NCBI RefSeq assembly: GCF_902150065.1
Contig: NC_043983.1
Coordinates: 6,462,821 to 6,526,820 of the forward strand
Reading direction: 5' to 3'
Origin: Myripristis murdjan
Lineage: Eukaryota; Chordata; Actinopteri; Holocentriformes; Holocentridae
DNA length: 64,000 bases
The notes beneath the pieces were generated by a model, which saw only the letters and a program-made list of their open reading frames with translations, did no database searches and was not told where the DNA came from. How positions within the stretch are numbered: the stretch's first letter is position 1; the number at the start of each line of letters is the position of its first letter. This document shows positions 24,870-50,148 of this stretch, piece by piece. Position numbers and translations under genes: made by a program.

Positions 24870-26642
24870 AGAGAGACAAAGAGAGATTTCACTGTCTTTT
24901 TAGCCTGTATAGCACTACTCTTGTTTTTGTTGTGCAGATGTATTGAAGCCTTAGATGTGCAGGCAGCACATAGACAAGTTCCTACTTGTGGCTTCCGCTT
25001 AGTCCCAGAAATCCCATAGAAGCCGTTTTTTGTGCCCCAACATGTTTGAAACGGTAGACTCATTGGCTGAGGATGCTCCAATAGCCCAAACACTGAGCTA
25101 CTGTTTTATTAACAAACAAACCAAGTTGCATTTTTAAAACAACAGCGACACTGTATTCTTTTGAACCGGTGCTCCAGCTTCTAGTAGAGGTGGTAGTGTT
25201 TGATGAGAATGTTATTAGACCTCTTCTATGATTTAGTAATTTAAATCATAGTCCTCATAGTTAGGACAGTTTTTCAATTAACAATTTGCTATGCTTGAGC
25301 TTCATAAGTGGAAATACTGGCAACCAATAAATATCCCTTGATTTAGTTTTGATCAGCTTTTTTTTTCCGGCAGTTTTTTTATTATTTGCCAATGTGAGCA
25401 GTTTATTACCATCAAGAGATTGGTGAGTTTTGGTAACCCCTGACAAAAGAGGCTTGGGACTGGTAATAAGGTTCTATTTTGAATCTTTGGAACAGCTGGG
25501 AAAGTCTGGGTTGGTAAAGTAAATAAGTAAGACTAAAGAAATGAGAGTAAATGAGAAGGGCAGTCAAGGTGCCCATGAGCAAGACACGTAAAGGGTTTCT
25601 TCACCCATAATGAATGATATTTGTATATCAAGTAGTCAGCCTGTTTGTTGAATGCCTGATAAGAAAAGCTGCCTTGCCAGCCATCATGGTAAACTTATAT
25701 TCCAAAAATAACTGGTGATCTCAAAAGTTCAGTTCAATTTAAAAAGCTCAAGCTCGTCATGCAAAATAGTCCAACTCTGTGGGATCCAGTCGTATGTTCA
25801 TGCATACTTACTTGCCATGCGTGCTACATGGCCACACATGAGGGGATTTTCCACATGTGGTCTGTGTGCAACATTTTAGGAAGTATTTGTATTAGGAAGT
25901 AATGTGCATACAAATGGATACCTGAGACTTGGATTATACTGCATGATCAGTGTGAGCTTTTTAAACTCAATTTATTTATTTTTTGTTTTGTTGTTGTAAA
26001 CATAGTTTACCTCAAAAAATTGCGAGTAAAACTTCATCAGGGGTCCGTTGCAGCACATGGTTAGTACTTGAAACAAATGTCAGGCATTGTGGATGAAGTA
26101 ACCCTTTAATCTCCAGCACCACAGTGGTGCTGTTTAGAAGTCTGTGGTCGCACAACCAGGTGTAAATACATGCAACTATACAAGTGAAAAGCAAAGCATT
26201 GCTTAAAATGCATGCCAAGCCCAACATTCCCTGCTTAAGTGAAGGTTACAAAAACATAGTAATGGCCTAGCCGCTGTTTAACCATGTGTGTTTTGGTGTA
26301 ATTTACCCTCCAGGGGCCTTTGTGATCTGCTGGACCCCTGGCCTGGTGGTTCTACTGCTGGATGGCCTCCACTGTGAGAAATGCCAGGTCATGCTCTTCA
26401 AACGCTGGCTGCTGCTCCTTGCTGTGCTCAACTCTGTCATGAATCCCTGCATCTACTCTTACAAGGATGAGGAAATGTGGACAACCTTCAAGAACCTCCT
26501 CCGCTGCATAGGCAACGGCACCCGAAGGCAGCGGTCATCGAGGGCCAACGCAAGGCCGCTTAGCTCTGCGCAGGACACGGGCAACAGTCAGCCTCCATCA
26601 GACGAGACCAAGAGTGACGAACAGGGCATACTCAAGACCTGA
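21527..26642 (+). CDS. lpar3: lysophosphatidic acid receptor 3, two coding exons
   Basis: Codes a 358-residue class A GPCR for lysophosphatidic acid at the plasma membrane, Gi/Gq-coupled in the family. Coding exons are 21527-22274 and 26314-26642; they join inside VMTVLG|AFVICW with phase 1. Seen: N-terminal CHYGEIMEFFYNNSS with N-glycosylation sites (NQS, NSS); the TM2 block FYYLLANLAASDFLAGIAYV; R109-Q110, where Gln is the LPA-type residue and S1P receptors have Glu; ERY at 130-132; HTSGSINRKRTP in loop 3; WTPGLVVLLLDGLHC in TM6; and NPCIYSY in TM7. The sequence is much closer to LPAR3 than to LPAR1/2. The start at 21527 sits 13 bases inside the exon. An upstream in-frame ATG at 21455 lies on the intron side of the acceptor and is rejected. 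The human protein is 353 residues. Confidence 0.96.
22275..26313 (+). other. single coding-region intron of lpar3
   Basis: A 4-kb intron with a poly-A tract near 23.44-23.49 kb and a GT microsatellite at 24826-24867. No other gene is supported on either strand. Confidence 0.7.
24826..24867. repeat. (GT)n microsatellite
   Basis: About 42 bases of GT in the lpar3 intron, with one interruption near its left end. Confidence 0.95.
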
Positions 26643-28972
26643 AACTAGAGAGACAGAGGCAGTTCTCCTGTGAACTTGCAAGAACTTGCACCTAGCTCTG
26701 GTCGGATGTCTTTAGTGAAGCCATTGATGGGTCTTGACTTAACAGACAAAGCCAAACACATGACGAGGTTCAAACAGGTGAACCGCTCCAGTGTTGGCTG
26801 GACTTGTGACAAGTGGCTTTTGATGCACTATTAATGCCCACAGTGGGTGTGATTTTGGACACATAACTTCCATTATTTTTTTTAAGGAGAGATTCCTGTT
26901 GATGTTTTATCCTGCTTTTTGCATTTTCCTGATGACATTCCTGGTGGTTATTTAAACTTGGAGGAGTGGCTGAAGCAAGTTCACAATATGAAGTACTCAA
27001 TAGTACATTTCTCTTTTTACCTAAAAGGAAATAAGGGTAAAAATGATGCAAAGGGTGATCTTAGTTTGCTACCTAACATAAATCTCTGTAACTCTCTGGA
27101 ATTTTGATATCAGTTTACCATTTGTATCTTTTTAAGGCAGCAATACTGTAATGGATGAACTAGTTGAGAAATGCCTAGTCATATTCTGTAAAACTAAAGT
27201 TGCTTGGGGAAGGGGTTTTCATGAAAAAACATTTTTACACAAAGAAAAAAAAAACCCTCTATACTACTGTACTGTACATGTCTACCATAAACTGTAAGAT
27301 ACTGTCATAAAGAACTGATGTAATTTCAACTGTAAGACAGCTAGTCAGCTGAAAACCTTATAAAATTCCAAAAATTTCAACATCATTGCTAGTAGCTTGA
27401 CACCCATGCATTTTTCAGTTTGCCTGGTTTTAAGGCTTTTAATGAACCTAAATGCTGTAGAGGTGAATGAATGATTTCAATTGAATTTAAAACATGGACA
27501 TCACCGCCAAGTTGAGTTTTTTTTTTTGTTTTTTGTATGTGTATGCATTGATATCCAGCATTACATGCTTATTTTGGTCTGTTGTAGCTATTACAACTCA
27601 GTTTGGACAATCACACGTCATCATCTTGCTTTGTAAAGCAGTTTTGCCTCCAGGGAAGAGATAAGAGTCAAGAGTTTGTCTCCCAATCTGTCTGTCTTTA
27701 TCAGCTCAACTAAACAAACAGACAAAACGCTCAGCTGCAGCTCCTCACCAAGGCAAACCTGTTCTCCCTGTGGTATTTTTACACATCCTTCCTGAGTCAT
27801 TCGGTGGCTGCTGTTGCTCTGATGAAATAGCTGCTCACCTGAAGGCACAGGGGTTTGTAAAATGATGTTGCAACACACTGGATTCCTGACACAGGTATTC
27901 GCTGTGTACCTGCAGGATGTGCAAAGGATATGACTGAAGCATACTGGAACTCCCCACACCCCAGCCCCCCCCCAGCTTGGCCTTAAAGACAGATGATTAA
28001 TGATTAATCATTTACAGGCTCCAGTGGCACTCTCCCTCAGCGGCTGTGCAGTATTTATGCCAATTCAACCACTATTTCTGTAAAGGGCATGACATCATTA
28101 AAGCCATTTTGGTTTCACCTTGGCAGTGCAGGAATGCTTCATATGCCAATTGTCGGGTGATGTTTTTCTTAATTTAGCTGAAATTTCATTCCCGTGTTGT
28201 GTGTCAGGGGCAATATGATTCTCTCATATTGCCTGTGACCCAGTTTTGAGTACCAAAACAGGATCACAAAGTATATAAAAACAAAAAATGTGTTAATTGT
28301 AACATGGAGTACCAGTTGGGTAGAGATTGCACCATCAGATTTTTTTTCTAGTAGTGTCAGGTGACTTATTAAAAAAAGAATGTCTACTAACAGTGATTGA
28401 CACCTAAGTCGGCACCTAGGTAACTTAAACCGAACCATAAAATTACTTTCCTGTTCTTAAAGTTGATCTTAAAGTTATATGGTCTCCTAATGTTATGTAA
28501 AAATAACTGTGACGACGCTTGTAATGATTAACCTAAAACATCTGGTCCAAAGCCAACACAGAAATCATCTGACACTGATAGAGCAGAGATGGCTGTACTA
28601 ACTATAGTCCATGATTGCATGTACTCAAGAGGTGGCACTTCAAGGGGATTTACTCTGGTTAGACCAATTAACGGATGACCTTTGGTCAGTCGAGTCAATC
28701 AAGTTAAAGAGGAGGTACAAGATGCTCTTGGAATTAGACTGCCCTTGCAACAATATTAATAGCCACAGGAAAGTGTTTGAATTTTAATTTCCCTCCTGGG
28801 ATAAACAATTAACTTGACATTATCTGAATTGTCCTGATGTCATCCTGTAAATCCCACCTATTTGGTACCCAGCACAGGTTAAAACTTATTTGCAGTTTTA
28901 TTTTCACAAAGAACTGGTACTTGTAGCACATTAAAGATTGTTATTGTGTAAGACATGTTTTGGGAGAATAAA
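26643..28972 (+). other. probable long 3' UTR of lpar3
   Basis: The first clean AATAAA after the stop is at 28967-28972, implying a 3' UTR of about 2.3 kb. This is an inference; closer variant signals are possible. No coding potential is seen. Confidence 0.4.
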
Positions 28973-30623
28973 GCATTGAAACACATTCTGTAGAGCATAT
29001 GTTCACATCTGTGCATCTAAATGTAAATCTCCAACAAGCCACAATAACCAAGTCCCATTCCAACACATTTCTTCTTTTAGCTCCTTTGAATCCTTGTCTT
29101 GTTTCAAACATGACTTCCACTTTGCCCCTGTCTTTAAAATGCAGTCCAGTACTCTACCTGCAGTCCTATTTTTCAACCTTTCATTACATCATGTTATGTA
29201 TTATTATAAGCAATCTGATTTTATGACATTCCTAATTGCCTGAATGTATTGAAATGATCACAAAGGCTCCTCTAAGCAGAGCCTGTGTCTCTTGACTGAC
29301 AACAGATGGAGAATGAAACACAACACGTTTTCCTCACAGAGAAGGATTCAGGATTTTAATGACATATAAAGGCTCAGGTTAAGGTCTTAACTCCATTGAA
29401 GTTAAGTCATGTGGTTCCCATTAAGAACGTAGTGCAGGGAGAATGTCATCAGCAGAGCCCACCATAGATCTATCGTGACTGTTGCCCGCCTCTCTGGTTT
29501 TACATTCCCAAAAACATGAACAGTAAACTGTGGTGTGGCAGGCTTTCTTCTACAGCAGCGCTGTAATTATGTGTGCTTGAAAAGCCAATTAAATTTCACA
29601 GATGGTCAAAAATGCTGTCTTTTGGTTGTTGTTAATCCCGGCTCAGGCAAACAGTTGGACGCAGAGATGAGAAGTGTATGGGATTGTTTTATTCATAGAT
29701 TTATTTTCAGCAGCGAGCACAACAACAAGTTGAGAAAGACTTAAAATTGAATTTCAAGTTCCCATGTTTTTCATATTAAGTTCCAAGACCCATGATCACA
29801 GAGCTGGTATTATTACCTCTGGTTAAAGAAACACCAAATACAATAAATGTACTTGGTACATGTTGCCATGAGTTTCACATAGTGGCACAAATGATCGGGA
29901 CAAGAAGAGTTCATATACAGTGTAAACAGACAGTCCAATTATACATGATAAACAGCACACTAAATATTTTACATTCAACATATGTGGACAATATCTAGTG
30001 TTTCTTAGGAACATATAGTGTGTTTATCAGCCATAACATTTCAATGAGTGCATGCTCTAAGAATTTGTCCCCAGTGGAAATCATCATCACTGTTAAGGAT
30101 GGAGGAGTATCCTGTAACCAAAAGGTCATGGTTTGATCCCTATAACAACCACAGTATCCATCAATGGCCAATGTGTCCATAAGGGTATAAGCTAAATCAG
30201 GATTCCCACTAATCCTGGAATATCCTGAAATGTCTTGGAAATACCTGTTTGATTCTGGAAAATTTGGCTGGGATTACATATTCAAATGTTTTCCTCAGTA
30301 CATATTGTGCATTTTTATCTGCCAGTGCCCTGATTCAGTGCCCATTCATACCCAGTTATAGTGTTTTGGTATTTCTGTGTTCAGCAACGTGTGTATGGAA
30401 AGCCAAAGACGTCAAAAACACGTGAAACTGACACAGCGGTGTCGACACATTTGCACTTAGTCTATTTTGAAGTATTCCAAGATGACCTGTGAGTTGACAG
30501 CTAGCAAAGACAGAAGCCACTGAATATGTCCTAACATCCTGGGAAATTATTTCTTTAAGAAAATCTGATGTGCATGAACTAAGTAACAAGCATCAGAGCA
30601 CTTTTCCCAGGTTAGTACCACAG

Positions 30624-30684
30624 TTTGTGTGTGTGTGTGTGTGTGTGTGTTACATTTTTATTTATTTATTTATTTATTTATTTT
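30624..30684. repeat. compound (GT)n / (ATTT)n microsatellite
   Basis: About 13 GT units, a six-base joint, then about seven ATTT units. Confidence 0.9.
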
Positions 30685-30726
30685 GATGAAGCAAGACAAA
30701 TACATCACCAATGATTTAACATAGAT

Positions 30727-30790
30727 TCAAGTCTTTATTGTCATTATGTAGAACATAACGAAATTTTGCAGACACTCCCGGCTTCAAAAC
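30727..30790 (-). repeat. LINE/SINE-like 3' tail fragment
   Basis: 'ttcaagtctttattgtcatt' followed by 'cgaaattttgcag' resembles the reverse complement of a common fish retroposon tail. No body of an element is recognised. Confidence 0.35.
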
Positions 30791-31497
30791 ACACATAAAT
30801 AGCAACATAACTACTAAACATAAATACAAACCCGCACATAAATAACAAACATCGAGGAATAAAAAAAGGAAATAAATAGAAGAGTGAGGTAGTCAATAAA
30901 ATGGGTAAAGTGCAGTGGGTAAAGTAAAGTAAAGTGATATAGACATTACATGACATCGCATGCATAGCCTACAAACAACTCTACAGTGGGACACAAGGCA
31001 TTATATTAAACAGAGCCTGGGGCATAAGTGTGAAGGATAAGTTGAAAAGGCAAATGACTGTGTGAAGGAGGAAAAAAAACAAGAAAAGAAAAAAAGAAAA
31101 AAGGAAAAAAAACGGACAGGTTTTTCCTGTGACCGTATAGTTGTAGATTCTTCGTATTTCTTGTACTGTATATTTTATAGTTATAGAAGAAGAGAAGCAA
31201 GAAAGACAAAAAAAAAGGTTGACACCATCCTCCAGTGTGACAGGACGTGCAACATTTTTAGCACCTCTATTATAAGACAGTAAATATGACATAAGGCCAT
31301 TCGAAAGCTCTGTGGGCCACAGATGCAACTCTTGGTGAAGTTGCCCTAAAGGGTGATGAAGGTGAGCTGAAGCACCTCGCTAAAGAGCCAGTGCTCACAC
31401 ACTGATTTGAGAGGCTCTTCTGCTGATTGGACAATTATGGTGGTGGGGTGTGTGGTATGGTTTGTGGTCTTGGGTTAAAGAGCAAGGTGACTGCAGA

Positions 31498-31500
<3 letters not shown>

Positions 31501-31546
<46 letters not shown>
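31501..31546. repeat. (AC)23 microsatellite upstream of the cyclase start codon
   Basis: 46 bases of AC ending 65 bases before the ATG of the guanylyl cyclase gene, so it lies in its 5' UTR or proximal promoter. Confidence 0.95.
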
Positions 31547-31549
<3 letters not shown>

Positions 31550-31611
31550 GCCATTCTCTCAGCCTCCCGGTCAGTCAGCTCAGAGCTCCCACAGCCGCGG
31601 CAGCAGTCCTC

Positions 31612-45574
<13,963 letters not shown>

Positions 45575-45886
45575 GGAGAGGCGTCTCGGTGTAACCTCAA
45601 ATTCGTCCATAACTGTATGAAAAGTGTTGAAAAATCGTGCTGTGCTGTAAAGATGTTTCCAGTGGTGTGTTTTGGTAATGATACTGTGAAGAAATGTGTA
45701 GACACAATCATAAACTAAAGCATTTATTCAGAATTCAAACATGGCTTTTCCCCGTAATTTGAATATGAGATTGTATCAGCACGGTGTTGAATTGTGTGCC
45801 GTAGAACGAGAGTCAGGACTTTCTTACACTTTTACTGTACGGTCATACTGTCATTGATGATGGACCCCACTGGACCTTTAAAATGT

Positions 45887-45892
45887 AATAAA
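45887..45892 (+). terminator. poly(A) signal of the guanylyl cyclase gene
   Basis: AATAAA 313 bases after the stop codon, followed by A-rich sequence and further AATAAA motifs. This is the first canonical signal downstream of the gene. Confidence 0.65.
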
Positions 45893-45990
45893 AGCATTGA
45901 AAAAATAAAAATAAAATAAATCTAGGAGTCCAACTTATTCCTGTTGAAGGCTTAGCTAATGAAGACCTTGACTACCATCGAGGTAATGTG

Positions 45991-46036
45991 CTTACTGTAA
46001 GTCGCTTTGGACAAAAGTGTCTGCTAATTGACATAA
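45991..46036 (+). repeat. SINE/L2-like conserved tail fragment
   Basis: 'actgtaagtcgctttggaca' followed by 'aaagtgtctgctaattga' matches the familiar 3' region of fish SINE/L2 families (GTAAGTCGCTTTGGATAAAAG type). Only this piece is seen. Confidence 0.55.
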
Positions 46037-46998
46037 TGTCACGTATCGTCATTTGATGTCACGGAATGTAATGGAGACAGATGAAGACAAATGAAGTCTA
46101 ACTGTCCATTTGGGTTATAACTAGGACTTGTGCACCACTACCTCTTTCCTTTTCTGATGGATCTTGCATGGACAAAGGTTGTCTTGTCCACCATTACGGT
46201 TGTGTCATCAGGACTCAGTCAGGCTCTGCACCCTGACCTCTGGAAAGCCTCCTCATCACTCAAGGATCCAGAAAAGACAGCAGATACAAAAGTGGTTGAC
46301 TCACTGGGTGTCCTCCCAACCCCCCCCCCCCTCCTTGCCCTGAGGGTGCAGTCACATTCAAGTGTAGCATGAAACTTATCCTTCATTTGAGAAGCTCAGA
46401 TTTGACCATATTGGGTTTGGCAGTGAAGCTCTATGAAATCAACAAGCACAAGTGTAACCAGGTAGCACTTTACTCTCCACAGCCACGTGAACTGTGACCC
46501 TCTTTTGACACTGAAGCTCAAAATGCATTGACAGAAGTGAGTCTTGGATGTTGTAACATGGATCTTGTTGGACTTGTATGCAAATCATCTATTATTGCCA
46601 TGGCCTGACAGACTCACGTGAAGATATCAGCTATAAATCATGTTCTGCCACTGAACAGCTGCTGTTTGCTGATGTGATGTGACACGTTTAACACCGTGTT
46701 GGCTTATAGTTCAGTTTCATTGTAGACTCACTGGTCGTTTTCCAAGCTGAACTCTCCTGGTGAGAATCTATAAATCTACACTCTGCAAATCCATCTTTTT
46801 TGCAGTTGCTGGTTCAATCACACACCAGGGAGCCACTGGATTGAAGAAACCTGCTGAGAGTTAAATCAGGGTTCAGCTCTGGCTTAATCCAGACATACAC
46901 ATGACGTAAAAATTTTGAACTTAGTTATGTGTACATGCAACATGCACAAATCCCGGACTTGGTTTGGTGAACTAATGCCTTTAAGGGGCTATGTATCA

Positions 46999-47291
46999 CT
47001 AGATTGCTTCACTGGAATCTACAAATTGGAGACCAAAATGCTCTGTTGGAGCCACAGGCTTTAGCCCCTCTTTTTCTCCAGTAAGCTCATAATACTCTGG
47101 CCGGGCAAAAGCCAGCGCTGAACGCTCTGGGACTTTGTTGTGACTGTGATCGTGGGTCACTGTGTAGCCCACCGTCTGGCCCCTCTCAGCAGCAGCAGCA
47201 GCTCTCTGGCGGCTCTTTTTCTCCATGAGGCTGGTGTTGATCATGTGAATAGCACGCAAAAAGAACGGAATCACTCTCCTCCAAACGGATA
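46999..47291 (-). pseudogene. unidentified coding-like segment, minus strand
   Basis: An open frame of about 100 codons on the minus strand ends in TAG at 46999-47001. Its start-proximal half has GC-rich third positions, and the peptide looks like a structured protein tail: IPFFLRAIHMINTSLMEKK, then RQRAAAAAERGQTVGY, a His patch (THDHSHN), FARPEYYELTGEKEGLKP, and a terminal FGLQFVDSSEAI. A possible acceptor (gtgtgcag) opens it at 47291, but its pyrimidine tract is poor, and further upstream the frame is closed. No promoter or partner exons were found on that strand. It could be a terminal exon of an unannotated gene, a stranded exon, or a retrocopy fragment. I do not recognise the protein. 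Confidence 0.35.
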
Positions 47292-48396
47292 CTGCACACT
47301 TTGATGTGTTTTCCAGTTATTAAGTTCTCCCTCTTACACTGGACAACATGATAGATGGGCTCCTTTACATTTTTCTATCTAAAAAAAGCAATTATCTGTT
47401 AATCATGAATCTTGTTACACTTCCCTCAAGAAACTGAAAACAATTCTAATACATGTAACTGAGACAAATTTGGGTTACAGATAAAATGCAAAAGAATTCC
47501 AAACGTTTTAGTAACAAACATATTGAAATTGTCGCAAAATGATGTGTGATTAAAGGAAAAACATTGACTTCTTGTATAATTGATCTTCAACAATAACATC
47601 AGTTATTATTGTCACTTTGATGTAAAGTTTTTTATGCTTTACTGACAAAGTAAATTGGACATACAGAAAAATTTCAAAAGGAAGAAAATAGATATATAAG
47701 GTACAAAATGAGGGACAGACATGTGATACAAGTGAAAATAAATAAATGCATGAATGAATAAAGGGAGGAGGCACATCAGTATAATTTGAGAAGAGTTTGT
47801 ATTTTTTTTTTTTTTTACACAACTGTATTCACAATAAAATATAGATATTACATCAGGCACAAGCAAGTATACATCACAAAACAGGAGAGCTGATCACGAC
47901 CAAAATAGTATATAAATGTAAATTATATAAATAAACAAATGTATAATATATAAATAAAGACATCCTTATTTATTTATTTTAAGATTTTTTTTTATTTATT
48001 TTTGCATCGTCATTCTAATTATTTAATTTTCAATTTATCTAGATTTTCATTTTTGTTGAAAACACATTTCAGACATCATATGTTCAATATAATGGTGAGT
48101 ATGAATTTAAATTAAAAAAACAAAAAAAAAAAAAACAAAACAAAACAAAACATAGATATATGCAAAAAAAAAAAAAAAAAGCATTGGGTCCATTAATATA
48201 AAATCATCAGAGAAGAAAAATAAAACATATAAGTTATTCCTCTTTAAAGAGTCCACAGTGCATTTTGACAGCTTTATTACTTTTTTCGTGTTTCTAAGTT
48301 GGATTCACATAAAAACAGTGAAAACTGCGGTTCACTGACTGAGACGGTTAGCTCTCTCACTGCATTGACTTTTGTAGTACTTTGCCAATTAAACAC

Positions 48397-48590
48397 ACCG
48401 GAAGTGCATCACAGCCAAGAGCCAATCAAATTGTGCAGCGTTCGGTTGCTTGACAACGAGCTGACCAATTACGTTAACAGCCCGTGTGTGGCCAGCACAG
48501 TCGCACTCTGTGTCGGGACCAGTCTGAGGAGCTGCTGTCGACTGGGAGAGACTGGCACAGAGACTAAAACGACACCTGCCGTAACGCTCT
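48397..48590 (+). promoter_or_regulatory. ssx2ip core promoter and noncoding exon 1
   Basis: An ETS-type site ACCGGAAGTG (48397-48406) and two CCAAT boxes (48422-48426 and 48465-48469), with no TATA box, precede a GC-rich leader that ends at a strong donor (CGCTCT|gtaagt, 48590/48591). This is the usual housekeeping promoter layout. The leader is inferred to splice to the exon starting at 50063. Confidence 0.6.
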
Positions 48591-48896
48591 GTAAGTAACT
48601 CGTGCACCGTGTCATACACTCCGTTTTGAAACATAAGGTATTTATACCAAACTTACCGCAACCTGAATAGACAGCATACTTAGCTAACGCTAGCTAGCTA
48701 GCTAGACGTGTGCGTCAATGTCAGCTGTGCGGCTGGAGCCAAACAAGCAGGGCTCCTCGTGCGGCATGAGGGGCAGAAAAAAGACAAGAACAGCAGTGTT
48801 TGTTATTATTGTTGTTGTTTACAGTTATTACATAACACTACGCTGAACGTCATCTCGGTGATAGCTAGCAATGAGACTGCGCAATCCACAGGTTTG

Positions 48897-48938
<42 letters not shown>
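48897..48938. repeat. (CAT)14 microsatellite
   Basis: 42 bases of ATC/CAT in ssx2ip intron 1. The apparent polyhistidine frame is a chance reading. Confidence 0.95.
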
Positions 48939-50062
48939 GTTTGTTCGAGGATATTCCATAATTATAGCAATTTATGCATGTGCGACATTAGCCAGCGTCT
49001 TCTTTGCATATTGTGGACATAATATAATCCCAAAGTAACTAAGAAAGATTATGTGAATGCATGATGTTTTAGTGAGTGCCAACACGGTCCTCTGTTTACA
49101 TGATACAGGGCTCGTGTGCTCTGTAAAAGTTTAGCTAAAAATGTACACCGGCTGTGCACTAGAGGTGTAACGCTGTTTCTCTAATAAATGAAAGGTTAAC
49201 AGGAGACGACATGTTAGCCGAGGTAAGCAGGATCATGACTTGTTAAGCTTCGTGGCCAGGCTTGCCATCTGTCTCATGCCATGATTAAGTGTCCTCACAG
49301 CTCCAAGCCTCTGATGAAACACACTGCACTGAAATATTTGAAAAAGTAACTTAGAAACAAAATATCACAAATAGGTTGATTTTTTTTTATTTTTATTTTT
49401 TATTTTTATTTTTTTTGTTTTGTTTTGTTATAAAATTAAAAGCTTTTGCTAATTCTCTGGTAGTTTTTGTTGTGAGATGGGACTCTTGTATTCCACTAAA
49501 TGTGATCAGTTCTGCTTACAGACAGTCGGCCTGTTTTCTGATAACATAGCATTTGAAGGAAAATAGTCTGCGGTTCGCTGTGATTTTTGTCTCTCTTCAG
49601 ATAAATCAGTAAATGTCTGGCCTTGTGTTGATCAGCAGGTGTTAAGAGCATTGTGAGATAACATGCCCGGTCCACTATAACGTGTGACCTGTTACAGTGG
49701 ATCTCCTGTCACCATTTTAAGACTACTATCAGGGAAAGGATTACAAATGTCCAGTGCACTGCTGTTCAAACTTATTCAAGAGTCTACAAAGCAACTGCAT
49801 GTCATGTAATCTCATATTATGACACTCCAGACACAGTCAGCTAGTTGCCATCCTGTCACAACATACGAAAAATTTCCATGAAGTATTTAAAATTAAGCCC
49901 CTAGCCTGGATAAATGACCTGTCCATCCCTAATCTGCTGTCCTTACCACCCCTGTTATTTAGGTTGCAGCATGTGTTGTGCACCTGCTACGTGTCTACCC
50001 CGTCACCCGTTGTAATCCAGACAGTGTTTAATGGATAGTGCTAATCTGACCCTCTATTTCAG
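48939..50062 (+). other. remainder of ssx2ip intron 1
   Basis: Low-complexity T-rich DNA at 49.38-49.43 kb; otherwise nothing that I can support. Confidence 0.5.
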
Positions 50063-50148
50063 GAGCACACTGATCTTGTGGTGAGCCTTGTGTGTCCTGC
50101 ACATGTAGCGGAGAATCCCACACGTAGCCTGGAAGGCACGACGCGATA

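Larger units (their letters stand above)
28973..31430. other. intergenic stretch before the guanylyl cyclase gene
   Basis: Contains a GT microsatellite (30624-30650), an ATTT run (30657-30684), and a retroposon-like tail (30727-30790) followed by A-rich DNA near 31.06-31.22 kb. No gene is supported. Confidence 0.5.
45893..48390. other. intergenic stretch between the cyclase gene and ssx2ip
   Basis: Contains a SINE/L2-like tail (45991-46036), a coding-like minus-strand segment (46999-47291) and AT-rich low-complexity DNA at 47.7-48.2 kb with several A and T runs. Otherwise empty. Confidence 0.5.

Noticed and set aside
48708-49022. Polyhistidine-containing frame in ssx2ip intron 1
   Set aside because: Made by a CAT microsatellite, with no flanking exon structure.
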